DNA of 63,245 bases from assembly GCA_021802775.1 (NCBI GenBank), contig JAJZRJ010000013.1, positions 1 through 63,245 on the forward strand, in the 5' to 3' direction. The notes under the pieces are model-generated. The model saw nothing but the letters and a program-made list of their open reading frames with translations, ran no database searches and was not told the DNA's origin. Each line of letters opens with the position of its first letter. The stretch's first letter is position 1. Position numbers and translations under genes: made by a program. The stretch comes from Deltaproteobacteria bacterium (GTDB taxonomy: Bacteria > Desulfobacterota > Desulfobulbia > Desulfobulbales > Desulfurivibrionaceae). Shown here piece by piece: positions 52,826-60,595 of this stretch.

Positions 52826-54154
52826 TTAGAAGGTCATGGTCAGGGAGTGGCTCAACACGAAGATATTCTCGGTCTCGCTGTCATTAAGTGCTGCTGTAGA
52901 CTTGAAAAAGTCTCCAGTATCAAGGTAGCCGAAGTGAGCTTCGTAAGTCAGGTTGTCGAGCAGCTTGTAGGCAGCGCCGATGTTGTACTCCCAACCATAC
53001 TCGTCATCCTGGCCAGCAATCCGTTCCTCGTCCGCCTCAGCATAGCCGATGGCGCCGTGCAGGGTCAACCGGTTGGAAACCGCATAGTCGGCTGCGGCAA
53101 CAACAGCGTGTACGCCAGCCGTGCTCATGTTGCCGGTGTAGTTGTCGCGGAAGAGGTCGTTGTTCAGCATGCCGGTGTGACGACCGGTGAGGATGTAGAG
53201 CGGTTCGAACAGATCGCCGGTGCCGGTGGTGCCGAGGGCATTCTCGATGTCGTTCTCATTGAGTTCTTGGCCCTGTGCGTAGAAGTACAGGAGGCTGGGG
53301 GTCAGGGCGGCGAATTTGCCGCCAACCTGCAACATGCCGGCCCAAGAATCATAATCCTGGTCAGCGGTGGCAACCAGAGCATGGTCATAATCTTTGCTGC
53401 CAAAGTAATGGATCAACTCGCCGTTCAGGAAGAAGTTGTCCATCTTATACTTGCCGTAGACGGCCACGTTCTGCTTCACGTCATCAGCGGTGTTGTCGGT
53501 CTGATTGTTGGCAAAGGCGTACTCTATGCCGGAATTCAGGCTGTCGGTCTTGTAGAACAGACGGGCAACATATTTGTCGTTGTCTGTATCGGAGGCAGCG
53601 GTGGTTTCCTGGAATTCATCTTTCACCTTTTCGAGGTATAACACGGCGCTCCAAGGCTTCCCCAGGAAGGAAGGAAACCACACGACGCGATTGGCGCGTT
53701 TATCAAAATCCATGAAGTCAGTGCCGTAGGCGCCAGCCGGGGTGCGGCCTATACGGATCTTGCCGATCTCGGACGCATAGTCCATGTACAACTGGTGGAC
53801 ATAGACGTTATTGTTATTATTGGTATTGGCGTCCGCCATGTTATAGCCTTCCGTATCGCCATTGGCCTGGGTACCCCAAAAGGTGTCATCCGCCAGGCGG
53901 ATAACAGAACTCATGGAGATCTTGTCGTTGACCTTTATGGTCGGGCTGATCGCGAAGGTGTGCAGCCAATAAGCGTCGGAGGGGGTTGACTCGCCAGACG
54001 CCTCGGTCACGTCCACGCCAATACCGCGGGCGTCGGAGAGGTAGGCGCCTTCCACCATGTACTTGCCGCTCATCTTCCACTCCACCGCCGAGGCGGTGGA
54101 TGCAACCCCGGCCACCAGGCCGAGCGCTGCCATCGTTACCAATACTTTTTTCAT
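52826..54154 (-). CDS. Outer-membrane porin-like beta-barrel protein
   Basis: The ATG at 54154 follows an AAGGAG ribosome site at 7-nt spacing. The 442-residue protein has a signal peptide (VLVTMAALGLVAGVASTASA) and an aromatic, beta-strand-rich mature chain ending in the typical C-terminal strand SHSLTMTF. Repeated acidic loops (DTDNDK, DADFLSD-like) suggest calcium or ion exposure. It is flanked by a strong promoter and the R4 terminator, so it is a single-gene unit set inside the cassette region. Confidence 0.88.
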   Translation of the reverse strand: MKKVLVTMAALGLVAGVASTASAVEWKMSGKYMVEGAYLSDARGIGVDVTEASGESTPSDAYWLHTFAISPTIKVNDKISMSSVIRLADDTFWGTQANGDTEGYNMADANTNNNNNVYVHQLYMDYASEIGKIRIGRTPAGAYGTDFMDFDKRANRVVWFPSFLGKPWSAVLYLEKVKDEFQETTAASDTDNDKYVARLFYKTDSLNSGIEYAFANNQTDNTADDVKQNVAVYGKYKMDNFFLNGELIHYFGSKDYDHALVATADQDYDSWAGMLQVGGKFAALTPSLLYFYAQGQELNENDIENALGTTGTGDLFEPLYILTGRHTGMLNNDLFRDNYTGNMSTAGVHAVVAAADYAVSNRLTLHGAIGYAEADEERIAGQDDEYGWEYNIGAAYKLLDNLTYEAHFGYLDTGDFFKSTAALNDSETENIFVLSHSLTMTF

Positions 54155-54255
54155 CTCGAATCTCCTTTGGTTGTGGTTCTCGAAAGGTTCTGAACCTTCC
54201 GTCTCCTTGGGTGATGCCAAGCTGTTCCGCAGGGAACTGACTCAGTATCACTCTC

Positions 54256-54285
54256 CTTGTAGTCAGAAATTTATACCGCTGTCAA
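54256..54285 (-). promoter_or_regulatory. Promoter of the porin gene
   Basis: A perfect -35 TTGACA (minus strand, 54285-54280) and a -10-like TACAAG (54261-54256) with 18-nt spacing. The roughly 95-nt leader contains a perfect hairpin AAGGTTC-T-GAACCTT. Confidence 0.6.
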
Positions 54286-54334
54286 GTTTTTTGTACCGGA
54301 AAAGTTTTTAGCGAAGAAGCATTCAGCAGTCAGC

Positions 54335-54430
54335 GTTCAGCCAAAAGCTTCAACGCCAAGGCGCAAGGACGCAAAGTTTTTGCCGGAACACCCCGCGCCT
54401 TTGCGCCTCTGCGTTGTTTCTTTTTTGCTG
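54335..54430. repeat. Roughly 90-bp inverted-repeat family, copy A
   Basis: Core AACGCCAAGGCGCAAGGACGC and CGCGCCTTTGCGCCTCTGCGT pair imperfectly around a TTTTTGCCGGAA centre. Copies are at 54335, 55099, 55861 and 56106, with a diverged inverted version at about 56572. Each lies beside a cassette boundary. No coding function seen. Confidence 0.65.
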
Positions 54431-54442
54431 GCAGCGGTTTTT

Positions 54443-54550
54443 GTAGATACCGCTTCAGCGGCGATATGGCTGGCTGGTCGCGGGTAAACCCGCTCCTACG
54501 GGGGGAGCGAACAGCGCATGGTTTTTGGAGCGGCTTCAGCCGCGATATCG
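54443..54550. repeat. REP/BIME-like palindromes
   Basis: TACCGCTTCAGCGGCGATATGG followed by GGTCGCGGGTAAACCCGCTCCTAC, then GGAGCGGCTTCAGCCGCGAT. The units face each other, forming potential long hairpins. With the preceding inverted repeat they fill the gap between hicA and the porin promoter. Confidence 0.6.
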
Positions 54551-54593
54551 GCGACGAGGGGAAGCAACGTGAGGGTCGCGGGTAGCGAGAAGG

Positions 54594-54800
54594 CTATAAT
54601 TCAGATTCTTCGATTCCCGCTATTTTCATCAAGTGCTTTTGCAGACCGATTTTAAGGGGAGTGTTGCCATGCACGGGAATGGAGAGGCGGGCGGTGTTTC
54701 CGATTTGAGCATAAATGTGATGGCTGCCGTTAACGCGTTTCAACTCCCAGCCTTTGGATTCGAGGAGAGCGCAAAACCTCTTGCCGCTCACTGCTTTCAA
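54594..54800 (-). CDS. hicA: HicA-type toxin
   Basis: A 68-residue double-stranded-RNA-binding-fold RNase with the catalytic NGSHHIY motif, and SIPVHGNTPLKIGLQKHLMKIAG. Its start overlaps the hicB stop (ATGA). Intact. Confidence 0.94.
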   Translation of the reverse strand: MKAVSGKRFCALLESKGWELKRVNGSHHIYAQIGNTARLSIPVHGNTPLKIGLQKHLMKIAGIEESEL

Positions 54801-55000
54801 ACAGCTATCTCCATCACCCGATCTTTCTTGGATACGGTGATGTCTTGAACGTCAACGGACAGGCACCCTTCCACGGCTTCGTATATATTGGACAGCAATT
54901 CGGCAAAGGTTTCCCCCTGGGTCACGCAGCCGGGGATGGCCGGAACCTCGGCCCAAAAGCCACCCTCTTCGGCTTCATGAACAACGATTTTAAGTTTCAC
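54797..55000 (-). CDS. hicB: HicB-type antitoxin
   Basis: A 67-residue partial RNase-H-fold antitoxin: VHEAEEGGFWAEVPAIPGCVTQGETFAELLSNIYEAVEG. It lacks a C-terminal DNA-binding domain. Operon order hicB then hicA, intact. Confidence 0.93.
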   Translation of the reverse strand: MKLKIVVHEAEEGGFWAEVPAIPGCVTQGETFAELLSNIYEAVEGCLSVDVQDITVSKKDRVMEIAV

Positions 55001-55098
55001 GGGGAATTTCTCCTTGGGTGATTATGCCAAATTTTTGCATTCAATTTTAATGATAGCACAGGGAAAAGTCAAGCCAGCGGAGCGTTCAGCAGCCTGCT

Positions 55099-55193
55099 TT
55101 CAGCCAAAAGCTTCAACGCCAAGGCGCAAGGACGCAAAGTTTTTGTCGGAATACTCCGCGCCTTGGCGCCTCTGCGTTGTTTCTTTTTTGCTG
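55099..55193. repeat. 90-bp inverted-repeat family, copy B
   Basis: Same design as copy A, lying just downstream of the antidote gene end and upstream (gene-wise) of hicB. Slight variants at the stem centre. Confidence 0.65.
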
Positions 55194-55212
55194 ATGGCCG
55201 TCAGCTCTATGA

Positions 55213-55503
55213 TCATGCTGTCGACGCGTGCAGTTTCAGCCCCAGCGCCTTGATCACCTTTAACATTGTCGAGAATTCGGGATTTCCCGAGGCCGAAAGA
55301 GCCTTGTAAAGTCCTTCGCGCGAGAGGCCGCTGTCTCGGGCAAGTTGAGACATGCCACGAGCGCGGGCAACGTCATTGAGTGCGGCCCGAACCAGTGAGC
55401 CGTCGCCGGGGTCTTCCTCCAGGCAGGCGTCAAGGTACAGGGCCATGTCTTCCTCGCTCTTGAGGTGATCTACGGCATCCCAGCGGGTGAAATTTTCGGC
55501 CAT
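55213..55503 (-). CDS. Addiction-module antidote (COG3636 type)
   Basis: From the ATG at 55503, 96 residues: FTRWDAVDHLKSEEDMALYLDACLEEDPGD, VARARGMSQLARDSGLSREGLYKALSASGNPEFSTMLKVIKALGLKL. It is a close family match to the antidote at 51025. It is 2 bp downstream of the intact RelE/ParE toxin gene. Confidence 0.92.
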   Translation of the reverse strand: MAENFTRWDAVDHLKSEEDMALYLDACLEEDPGDGSLVRAALNDVARARGMSQLARDSGLSREGLYKALSASGNPEFSTMLKVIKALGLKLHASTA

Positions 55504-55505
55504 GT

Positions 55506-55805
55506 TCAATCCCTCCACTCCTTGGCAATTTCGATTGCTCGCTTGATGTCGGCACTCTGCGTGCTTTTGTCTCCTCCGGCGAGCAGCACGACCAGTACCG
55601 CGCCCTGCTCCATGAAATAAAGCCGGTAGCCAGGACCGTAATCGATGCGCATCTCGCTAACGCCTTCACGCACGGGTTTCACATCGCCGAAACCACCAGA
55701 CTCGGACAGGCGGCGAATTCTGGCGTTGATCCGGGCAACAGCTTGCCGGTCTTTTAGCCTATTGATCCAGCGGGCGAAGGTGTCGCTTTGGATGACTTCG
55801 GGCAT
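55506..55805 (-). CDS. RelE/ParE-type toxin
   Basis: A 99-residue toxin (FARWINRLKDRQAVARINARIRRLSE, FGDVKPVREGVSEMRIDYGPGYRLYFMEQG, VLLAGGDKSTQSADIKRAIEIAKEW) of the addiction-module killer family. Intact; it shows what the frameshifted gene at 51350 should look like. Confidence 0.92.
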   Translation of the reverse strand: MPEVIQSDTFARWINRLKDRQAVARINARIRRLSESGGFGDVKPVREGVSEMRIDYGPGYRLYFMEQGAVLVVLLAGGDKSTQSADIKRAIEIAKEWRD

Positions 55806-55860
55806 GGGAAAAGTGTAATCTGTGGTTCACATGTGGTCAAGGGTAAAAAAACAGCATTCA

Positions 55861-55958
55861 GCGTTCAGCCAAAAGCTTCAACGCCAAGGCGCAAGGACGC
55901 AAAGTTTTTGCCGGAATACCCCGCGCCTTTGCGCCTCTGCGTTGTTTCTTTTTTGCTG
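55861..55958. repeat. 90-bp inverted-repeat family, copy C
   Basis: Matches copies A, B and D throughout. It lies in the 444-bp gap 55806-56249, which holds only repeats and no gene. Confidence 0.65.
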
Positions 55959-55970
55959 ACAGCGGTTTTG

Positions 55971-56024
55971 GGAGCCGCTTCAGCGGCGACATGGCTGGCT
56001 GGTCGCGGGTAAACCCGCTCCTAC
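55971..56024. repeat. REP/BIME-like pair
   Basis: GGAGCCGCTTCAGCGGCGACATGG then GGTCGCGGGTAAACCCGCTCCTAC, nearly identical to the pairs at 54443 and 56200. Confidence 0.6.
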
Positions 56025-56038
56025 GGGGGGATGACGAA

Positions 56039-56070
56039 AAAGCCCTGGCCGGCAGACCGGTCAGGGCTTG
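56039..56070 (-). terminator. Recurring palindromic terminator, diverged copy R5
   Basis: AAGCCCTGGCCGG...CCGGTCAGGGCTT, the same outer stem as R1-R4 with altered inner pairs and a CAGA-type loop. T run on the minus strand. Confidence 0.6.
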
Positions 56071-56105
56071 GCAATGCTCTGCCGGCGTGGATTATAGGAA
56101 AAGCG

Positions 56106-56188
56106 GCAACGCCAAGGCGCAAGGACGCAAAGTTTTTGCCGGAATACTCCGCGCCTTTGCGGCTCTGCGTTGTTTCTTTTTTTGTTGA
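56106..56188. repeat. 90-bp inverted-repeat family, copy D
   Basis: Shorter copy lacking the left flank of A-C. Confidence 0.65.
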
Positions 56189-56199
56189 CGGCGGTTTTT

Positions 56200-56253
56200 G
56201 GAGCCGCTTCAGCGGCGATATGGCTGGCTGGTCGCGGGTAAACCCGCTCCTAC
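56200..56253. repeat. REP/BIME-like pair overlapping a gene end
   Basis: Same pair as at 55971 with one shifted end. The stop codon of the DUF1640-like gene (56250-56252) lies inside it. Confidence 0.6.
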
Positions 56254-56492
56254 AGCAATTTGACGAGGGCGGCGATCACCGCGGATTGGGCAAGCAGCAT
56301 CCCGGCAACCCACTTGATGATGTCGAGCTTGGTTTCCGCAAGCGCCGTGGTCATGTCTTGCTTGGTGACAAGATCGGCGGCAGCGTGGGCTTCCTGAATG
56401 GTCTCCAGGATCGCCTGGGCCTGCTTTTCTGCCAGCCCCGAATCCTTGAGTTTTTGAATAAACTTATAGGTGTCAAAGGTAATTGTCGCCAT
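56250..56492 (-). CDS. DUF1640/CCDC90-like small membrane protein
   Basis: An 80-residue protein: ITFDTYKFIQKLKDSGLAEKQAQAILETIQEA, then a coiled coil with TKQDMTTALAETKLDI, then a C-terminal helix WVAGMLLAQSAVIAALVKLL. This is the complete form of the family whose tail appears in the genes at 48307, 50007 and 51897. Function unknown. Confidence 0.8.
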   Translation of the reverse strand: MATITFDTYKFIQKLKDSGLAEKQAQAILETIQEAHAAADLVTKQDMTTALAETKLDIIKWVAGMLLAQSAVIAALVKLL

Positions 56493-56571
56493 GAGCCCAC
56501 CGTAGCAACCGGAGGGGGAAAAGTCAAGGAAGCAAGGAAGAGGTCAGCAGTCAGCTTTCAGCAAAGACAAA

Positions 56572-56650
56572 GCAAAAGAGAAACGCAGATGCGCCAAGAC
56601 GCGGAGAGTGTTCCTGGAAAACTTTGCGTCTTGGCGTTATGCTTTTACTG
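56572..56650. repeat. Diverged inverted copy of the 90-bp family
   Basis: AAACGCAGATGCGCCAAGACGC...TTTGCGTCTTGGCGTTATGC, the same stem design in the other orientation, abutting the VCBS gene stop. Confidence 0.45.
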
Positions 56651-56668
56651 ATAGCTGATCGTTGTCAG

Positions 56669-58387
56669 CTACTCTGACTCTGCCTTCGGCGCCTTTTCCG
56701 CCTCGGAGAAGTCGAGATTGTACATGAGCACGGTGCTGTTCTTGCTGGAAAGCAGGTCCAAATCGCCCTGGCGCAGCACCAGGCCGACCAGGAGTTCGGC
56801 CGTGGGCTCCTTCTTGTCCGGCCGCAGGAGGTAGTCGGCAATATAGCCGTCGATCTTGCGGGTGCGCCAGATCTCGGTGAGGGCGATGCCGTTCCAGGTC
56901 AGGGCGTGGAGTTCGCCGCTGGGGTAGTTCTTCATGTTCTTGAAGAGGCGTGACGAGGAGGAGAGGTTCTTGTTGACCAGCACGTCCACCACGCCGTCTT
57001 TGTTCAGATCGGCGATGACGATGCGGCTGGGGATGTAAGTGCGGCCTTCGGGGTCGCCGGTGTCGTCCTTGGCGCCCTTGGCGCCGATGGCATCGCGGCC
57101 GCCGATGAAGCGGTTGGTGCCGCCGAAATAGTCATCGCTCTTCCAGAGGGTGGTGCCGCTCTGCTTGGCCACCACCAGCCGGTCGTACTGGTCGATGGCC
57201 ACGATCTCCTTGCTGCCGTCGTTGTCGAGATCGGCGATGGAGAAGTCGAAGACATTGATCCATGCCGGCAACTGCACGGCGGAGCCCTTGACCAGCTTGC
57301 CCTTGGCCACATCGAGGCGGAAGACGCCGGGCATGATCGGGCTGCTTACCGCCGGGCGCTGGCCCAGCAGGGTCATGCCCTCGCCCGGCAGTTCCATGGC
57401 GCGGACATACCAGCGGGCATCCTTGAACAGGTACTCCACCTTGTTTTTTCCCTGCCATTCGCAGGCAAAGGAGTTGGGTTCCTTCTCGTCGGCGGCGGAG
57501 ACGTAGATTTCCGCCTTGCCGTTGCGGTTGAGATCGGCCACGGAGATGTAGTGGATTTTATACTTGGCAATGGTGGTGATCTGGCCAACCTTCCGGAGTT
57601 TCTTGCCGTCGCGCTTGTAGATGCCCACCTCGCCCCGGTCGGCCAGGATCACCTCGTCCTCGCCGTCGCCGTCCATGTCGGCCACGTCCATGGCCTGGAG
57701 GTACATGTTGAAGTTCTGGCTCTTGGTGAAGCCGAAGGGGCCGGTGGAGCCCAGGGGGCGGATGAAGGGCGAGGCGCCGCGGCCGCCCTCGCCCATAAAG
57801 GCGCGTTCCGGATGGGCGGATAGGTATTGCGGCTGGGCGGGCTGATTGGCGGCCGGCGCGGCGACGCTGCCGGGCCGCTGGGCGCCGAAGACCTTGGCGC
57901 CGACCTCCCAGGCAAGCTGGTCGATGGCGGCGATGATCTCGTTTTCCGAGGCCGCGGTGGCGAAGAAGGTCTGGGCCGGTTCATCGCCTGTTACGCTGAA
58001 GACCTTGGCATCCAGCGACATGCCGGTGCCGATGGCAGTCAACGACCCGGCGACCACATAATCGGCGCCCACATTCTTGCCCAGGGCGCGGAATTGCTCG
58101 GGCTGGGATGGTTTCGCGCCGGCCAGGGCCTTGTCCACCGCGGCACGGTCGATCACCCGGATCCTGGCGCCGGCCGCGAGGCGGCTTGCGAGCATATCCC
58201 GGATGCCGCTGGTGAGGTAGGAAAGGTCCTTGGCCGCATGAGTCTCGAAGGGCAGGAAGGCGACCTTCTTGGCCGGGGCCGGGGTGGCCGGCGCGGCGTT
58301 CAGTTGCGCGGTCATGCCGAAAAGGCAGAGGAAAAGCGTAAGAATGAGGGCGAAGCAGTGCGGGGCGGCGAGGTCTTTTTTGTACAT
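56669..58387 (-). CDS. Exported protein with a FlgO/TolB-like N-terminus and VCBS/FG-GAP calcium repeats
   Basis: A 572-residue protein with a signal peptide ending near AQLNAAPA. Residues about 35-165 have a TolB-N/FlgO-like plan: KKVAFLPFETHAAKDLSYLTSGIRDMLASRLAAGARI, VDKALAGAKPSQPEQFRALGKNVGADYVVAGSL, as in periplasmic assembly proteins. The rest carries several FG-GAP/VCBS blades with DxDxDG-type calcium loops: DMDGDGEDEVIL, DLNRNGKAEIYVS, DLDNDGSKEIVA, DLNKDGVVDVLV. It is likely a periplasmic or surface beta-propeller. Partner unknown. Confidence 0.82.
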   Translation of the reverse strand: MYKKDLAAPHCFALILTLFLCLFGMTAQLNAAPATPAPAKKVAFLPFETHAAKDLSYLTSGIRDMLASRLAAGARIRVIDRAAVDKALAGAKPSQPEQFRALGKNVGADYVVAGSLTAIGTGMSLDAKVFSVTGDEPAQTFFATAASENEIIAAIDQLAWEVGAKVFGAQRPGSVAAPAANQPAQPQYLSAHPERAFMGEGGRGASPFIRPLGSTGPFGFTKSQNFNMYLQAMDVADMDGDGEDEVILADRGEVGIYKRDGKKLRKVGQITTIAKYKIHYISVADLNRNGKAEIYVSAADEKEPNSFACEWQGKNKVEYLFKDARWYVRAMELPGEGMTLLGQRPAVSSPIMPGVFRLDVAKGKLVKGSAVQLPAWINVFDFSIADLDNDGSKEIVAIDQYDRLVVAKQSGTTLWKSDDYFGGTNRFIGGRDAIGAKGAKDDTGDPEGRTYIPSRIVIADLNKDGVVDVLVNKNLSSSSRLFKNMKNYPSGELHALTWNGIALTEIWRTRKIDGYIADYLLRPDKKEPTAELLVGLVLRQGDLDLLSSKNSTVLMYNLDFSEAEKAPKAESE

Positions 58388-58513
58388 GGGTAGTCCCTTG
58401 GATGTGGCAGCGGCGGGCAGGTGCTCGAATTTTTATGGTAAAGATGCCGAAAAAATCTTATAAAATACTCAGTTAGACGCGGATCATGTTAACCGAGGCG
58501 CGGGGGTATTGCA

Positions 58514-58717
58514 ATGAAGTTGTTTGTGGTGTTGGAGGCGAGCGAGGAGGGCGGCTATACCGCCTATGTGCCGAGTCTGCCGGGTTGCCTGAGTGAAGGG
58601 GAGACGCGGGAAGAGGCGTTGGCCAATGTCCAGGAGGCGATTCAATTGTACCTGGAACCGATTGAGGATGACCTCGCCATTGCGCCGACCGCGGAGCTCA
58701 TCGAACTCGCGGTATGA
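58514..58717 (+). CDS. hicB: HicB-type antitoxin
   Basis: A 67-residue HicB-fold protein (VVLEASEEGGYTAYVPSLPGCLSEGETREEALANVQEAI). It overlaps the next gene by 4 bp (ATGA). Plus strand, unlike the preceding cassettes. Confidence 0.93.
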   Translation: MKLFVVLEASEEGGYTAYVPSLPGCLSEGETREEALANVQEAIQLYLEPIEDDLAIAPTAELIELAV

Positions 58718-58941
58718 GTAAAATTCCAAGCATTGGCTACGAGAAGGTCATTCACGCCTTGCAACGGGATGGCTGGGTGGTGGTCCGCCAGCGCGGCAGT
58801 CATATCCGTCTGCAAAAACACACCAGGAATGAGGTGTTGAAGTTGACCATTCCGGCCCACCGTCCAATCAAGCGAACCACTTTGGCCCATATATTGAAAC
58901 AGGCCCGGCTCGATATCGACTTCTTTCTTTCCCTGTTGTAA
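58714..58941 (+). CDS. hicA: HicA-type toxin
   Basis: A 75-residue protein with the RGSHIRLQK catalytic-histidine motif and LTIPAHRPIKRTTLAHILKQARL. Intact. The unit lies directly upstream of the phosphatase gene, 13 bp away. Confidence 0.94.
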   Translation: MSKIPSIGYEKVIHALQRDGWVVVRQRGSHIRLQKHTRNEVLKLTIPAHRPIKRTTLAHILKQARLDIDFFLSLL

Positions 58942-58954
58942 TTTTTGTTATCCC

Positions 58955-59554
58955 ATGGCCACGACCACCATTTATTTGATCCGCCACGGCGTGACTGCGG
59001 CCAACAAGGAGGACCGTTTTGCCGGCCGGACCGGCGAGCCGCTGCACCCCGAGGGCGAAGCCCAGGCGCTGGCGGTGGCCGGGCGGCTTCGGGCGGCGGG
59101 GATCGCCGCGGTGATTGCCGGGCCGCTCATGCGCACGGATCAGACCGCCCGGATCATTGCCGAGACGCTGGGGGTGGAGGTGGAGATGCTGGCGGCGTTG
59201 AACGAGATTTCCATCCCCCACTGGGACGGCCTCACCAAGGCCGAGATCAGGGCGCGATTCGGGCCGGAATACCCGACCTGGCTCGATACGCCGGAGCGGT
59301 TCCGGGTAGGGGGCTGCGAGACCATCGGCGAGGTGCAGCAGCGGGTGGTGCCGGCAGTGGCTGGCCTGGCCCGGGAGTATGCCGGCCGGGCGGTGCTGGT
59401 GGTGAGCCACCTCATCCCGCTCCGCGCCATGTTGCTCCATCATCTCGATCTGCCGATCAGCGCCTTCCGCTCGGTCAAGATCGCCAATGCCCAGCTGGTG
59501 CGGCTGACCATGGAGCCGGGCAGCGACCGGGGCCGGGTGGAATTTCCGGAGTGA
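58955..59554 (+). CDS. Histidine-phosphatase family protein (phosphoglycerate-mutase-like)
   Basis: A 199-residue protein with the catalytic RHG motif (IYLIRHGVTAANKEDRFAG), a GPLMRTDQTARIIAE segment, and the second histidine in VVSHLIPLRAML. Many such enzymes are nucleotide or cobalamin-pathway phosphatases (CobC-like), which could fit the nearby Cbi transporter, but this is not established. Confidence 0.9.
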   Translation: MATTTIYLIRHGVTAANKEDRFAGRTGEPLHPEGEAQALAVAGRLRAAGIAAVIAGPLMRTDQTARIIAETLGVEVEMLAALNEISIPHWDGLTKAEIRARFGPEYPTWLDTPERFRVGGCETIGEVQQRVVPAVAGLAREYAGRAVLVVSHLIPLRAMLLHHLDLPISAFRSVKIANAQLVRLTMEPGSDRGRVEFPE

Positions 59555-59812
59555 GTTGCTTTGGAGCCGCGGTTGAAGCCGCTTCAGGGGAGACGTGTGA
59601 GGCATGGGGCTGTAGGAGCCGCTTCAGCGGCGAAATATAGCCGGCGGGAGTCATCTGCCGTAGTGGTCGCGGGTGAACCCGCTCCTGCGAGTGGAACGGC
59701 GAATGGGGGAATGATTCCGAGGAGCCGCTTCAGCGGCGATGCAGCGGGGCAGAGCTGTACGGCGCCGTGCCTTCCGGTAAGGCCAAATCGCGACTGAAGT
59801 CGCTCCTACAGG
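59555..59812. repeat. REP/BIME-like cluster, gene-free
   Basis: At least four units: TAGGAGCCGCTTCAGCGGCG (59613), GTCGCGGGTGAACCCGCTCCTGC (59666), GGAGCCGCTTCAGCGGCGAT (59720) and CGCGACTGAAGTCGCTCCTAC (59789). They alternate in orientation. They fill the gap before the cbiO stop. No gene is visible. Confidence 0.65.
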
Positions 59813-60564
59813 CCCGGTCGCTGACAGATCGGACACGCCTGCATGCGCAGCGGTTTTTCCAGGTGGCTGCGGGCCAGCAGCGCCTCGTCCCGGAACACCT
59901 CCAGGGTTGGCCCATCGGCCGTGATGGTGCCCTCGTGCATGACAATGGTCCGCTGGCAGACGTCCAGCACCAGGTCGAGGTCGTGGGTGGCGATGATCTT
60001 GGTATGCTCGAAGGAGTTGAGCAGGCTGATCAGCCGTTTGCGGGCCAGGGGGTCGAGGCTGGTGCCGGGTTCATCCATGACCAGGACATCGGGCCGCATG
60101 GCCAGCACCGTGGCAATGGCCACGTTGCGTTTCTCGCCGCCGGAGAGATGATGCGGCGGTCGCGCCCGCAATCCCTCGGCGCCCACCCGAGCCAGCGCAT
60201 CGCTCACCCGCCGTTCCACCTCCGCAGGGGGCAGCCCCAGATTCAGCGGGCCGAAGGCGACATCCTCGTAAACCGTCGGCATGAAGAGTTGGTCGTCGGC
60301 ATCCTGGAAGACCATGCCGACACTGCGGCGGATCTCCGGCAGGGTGGCGCGGGTGACCGGCACCTCGCCGATGCGCACCGCGCCCGATTGCGGCAGCAGC
60401 ACGCCATTGAGGTGCATGAGCAGGGTGGACTTGCCGGCGCCGTTGGCCCCCACCAGGGCGACCGACTCGCCGTGGGTGATGCGGAAGCTCACCGCGCGCA
60501 GCGCCTCGGTGCCATCGGGGTAGGCATAGCTCAGATCGGCGAGTTCAACGAGGTGGTGGCTCAT
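59806..60564 (-). CDS. cbiO: Cobalt/nickel ECF transporter ATP-binding protein
   Basis: A 252-residue ABC ATPase with Walker A GANGAGKST, signature LSGGEKRNVAIATVL, Walker B LVMDEPGTSLD and HD switch (TKIIATHDLDL), the CbiO arrangement. Downstream of cbiQ by 31 bp on the same strand. Powers the Cbi transporter with CbiMN and CbiQ. Confidence 0.95.
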   Translation of the reverse strand: MSHHLVELADLSYAYPDGTEALRAVSFRITHGESVALVGANGAGKSTLLMHLNGVLLPQSGAVRIGEVPVTRATLPEIRRSVGMVFQDADDQLFMPTVYEDVAFGPLNLGLPPAEVERRVSDALARVGAEGLRARPPHHLSGGEKRNVAIATVLAMRPDVLVMDEPGTSLDPLARKRLISLLNSFEHTKIIATHDLDLVLDVCQRTIVMHEGTITADGPTLEVFRDEALLARSHLEKPLRMQACPICQRPGL

Positions 60565-60595
60565 CTTCTGATTCCTTAAGCGAAAATGTTGGTGC

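Noticed and set aside
48307-56492. Chromosomal integron cassette array (same-strand toxin-antitoxin cassettes with palindromes between)
   Set aside because: The repeats lack the paired RYYYAAC and GTTRRRY core sites of attC, they are short perfect hairpins with T runs, several cassettes have their own promoters, and no integrase is seen.
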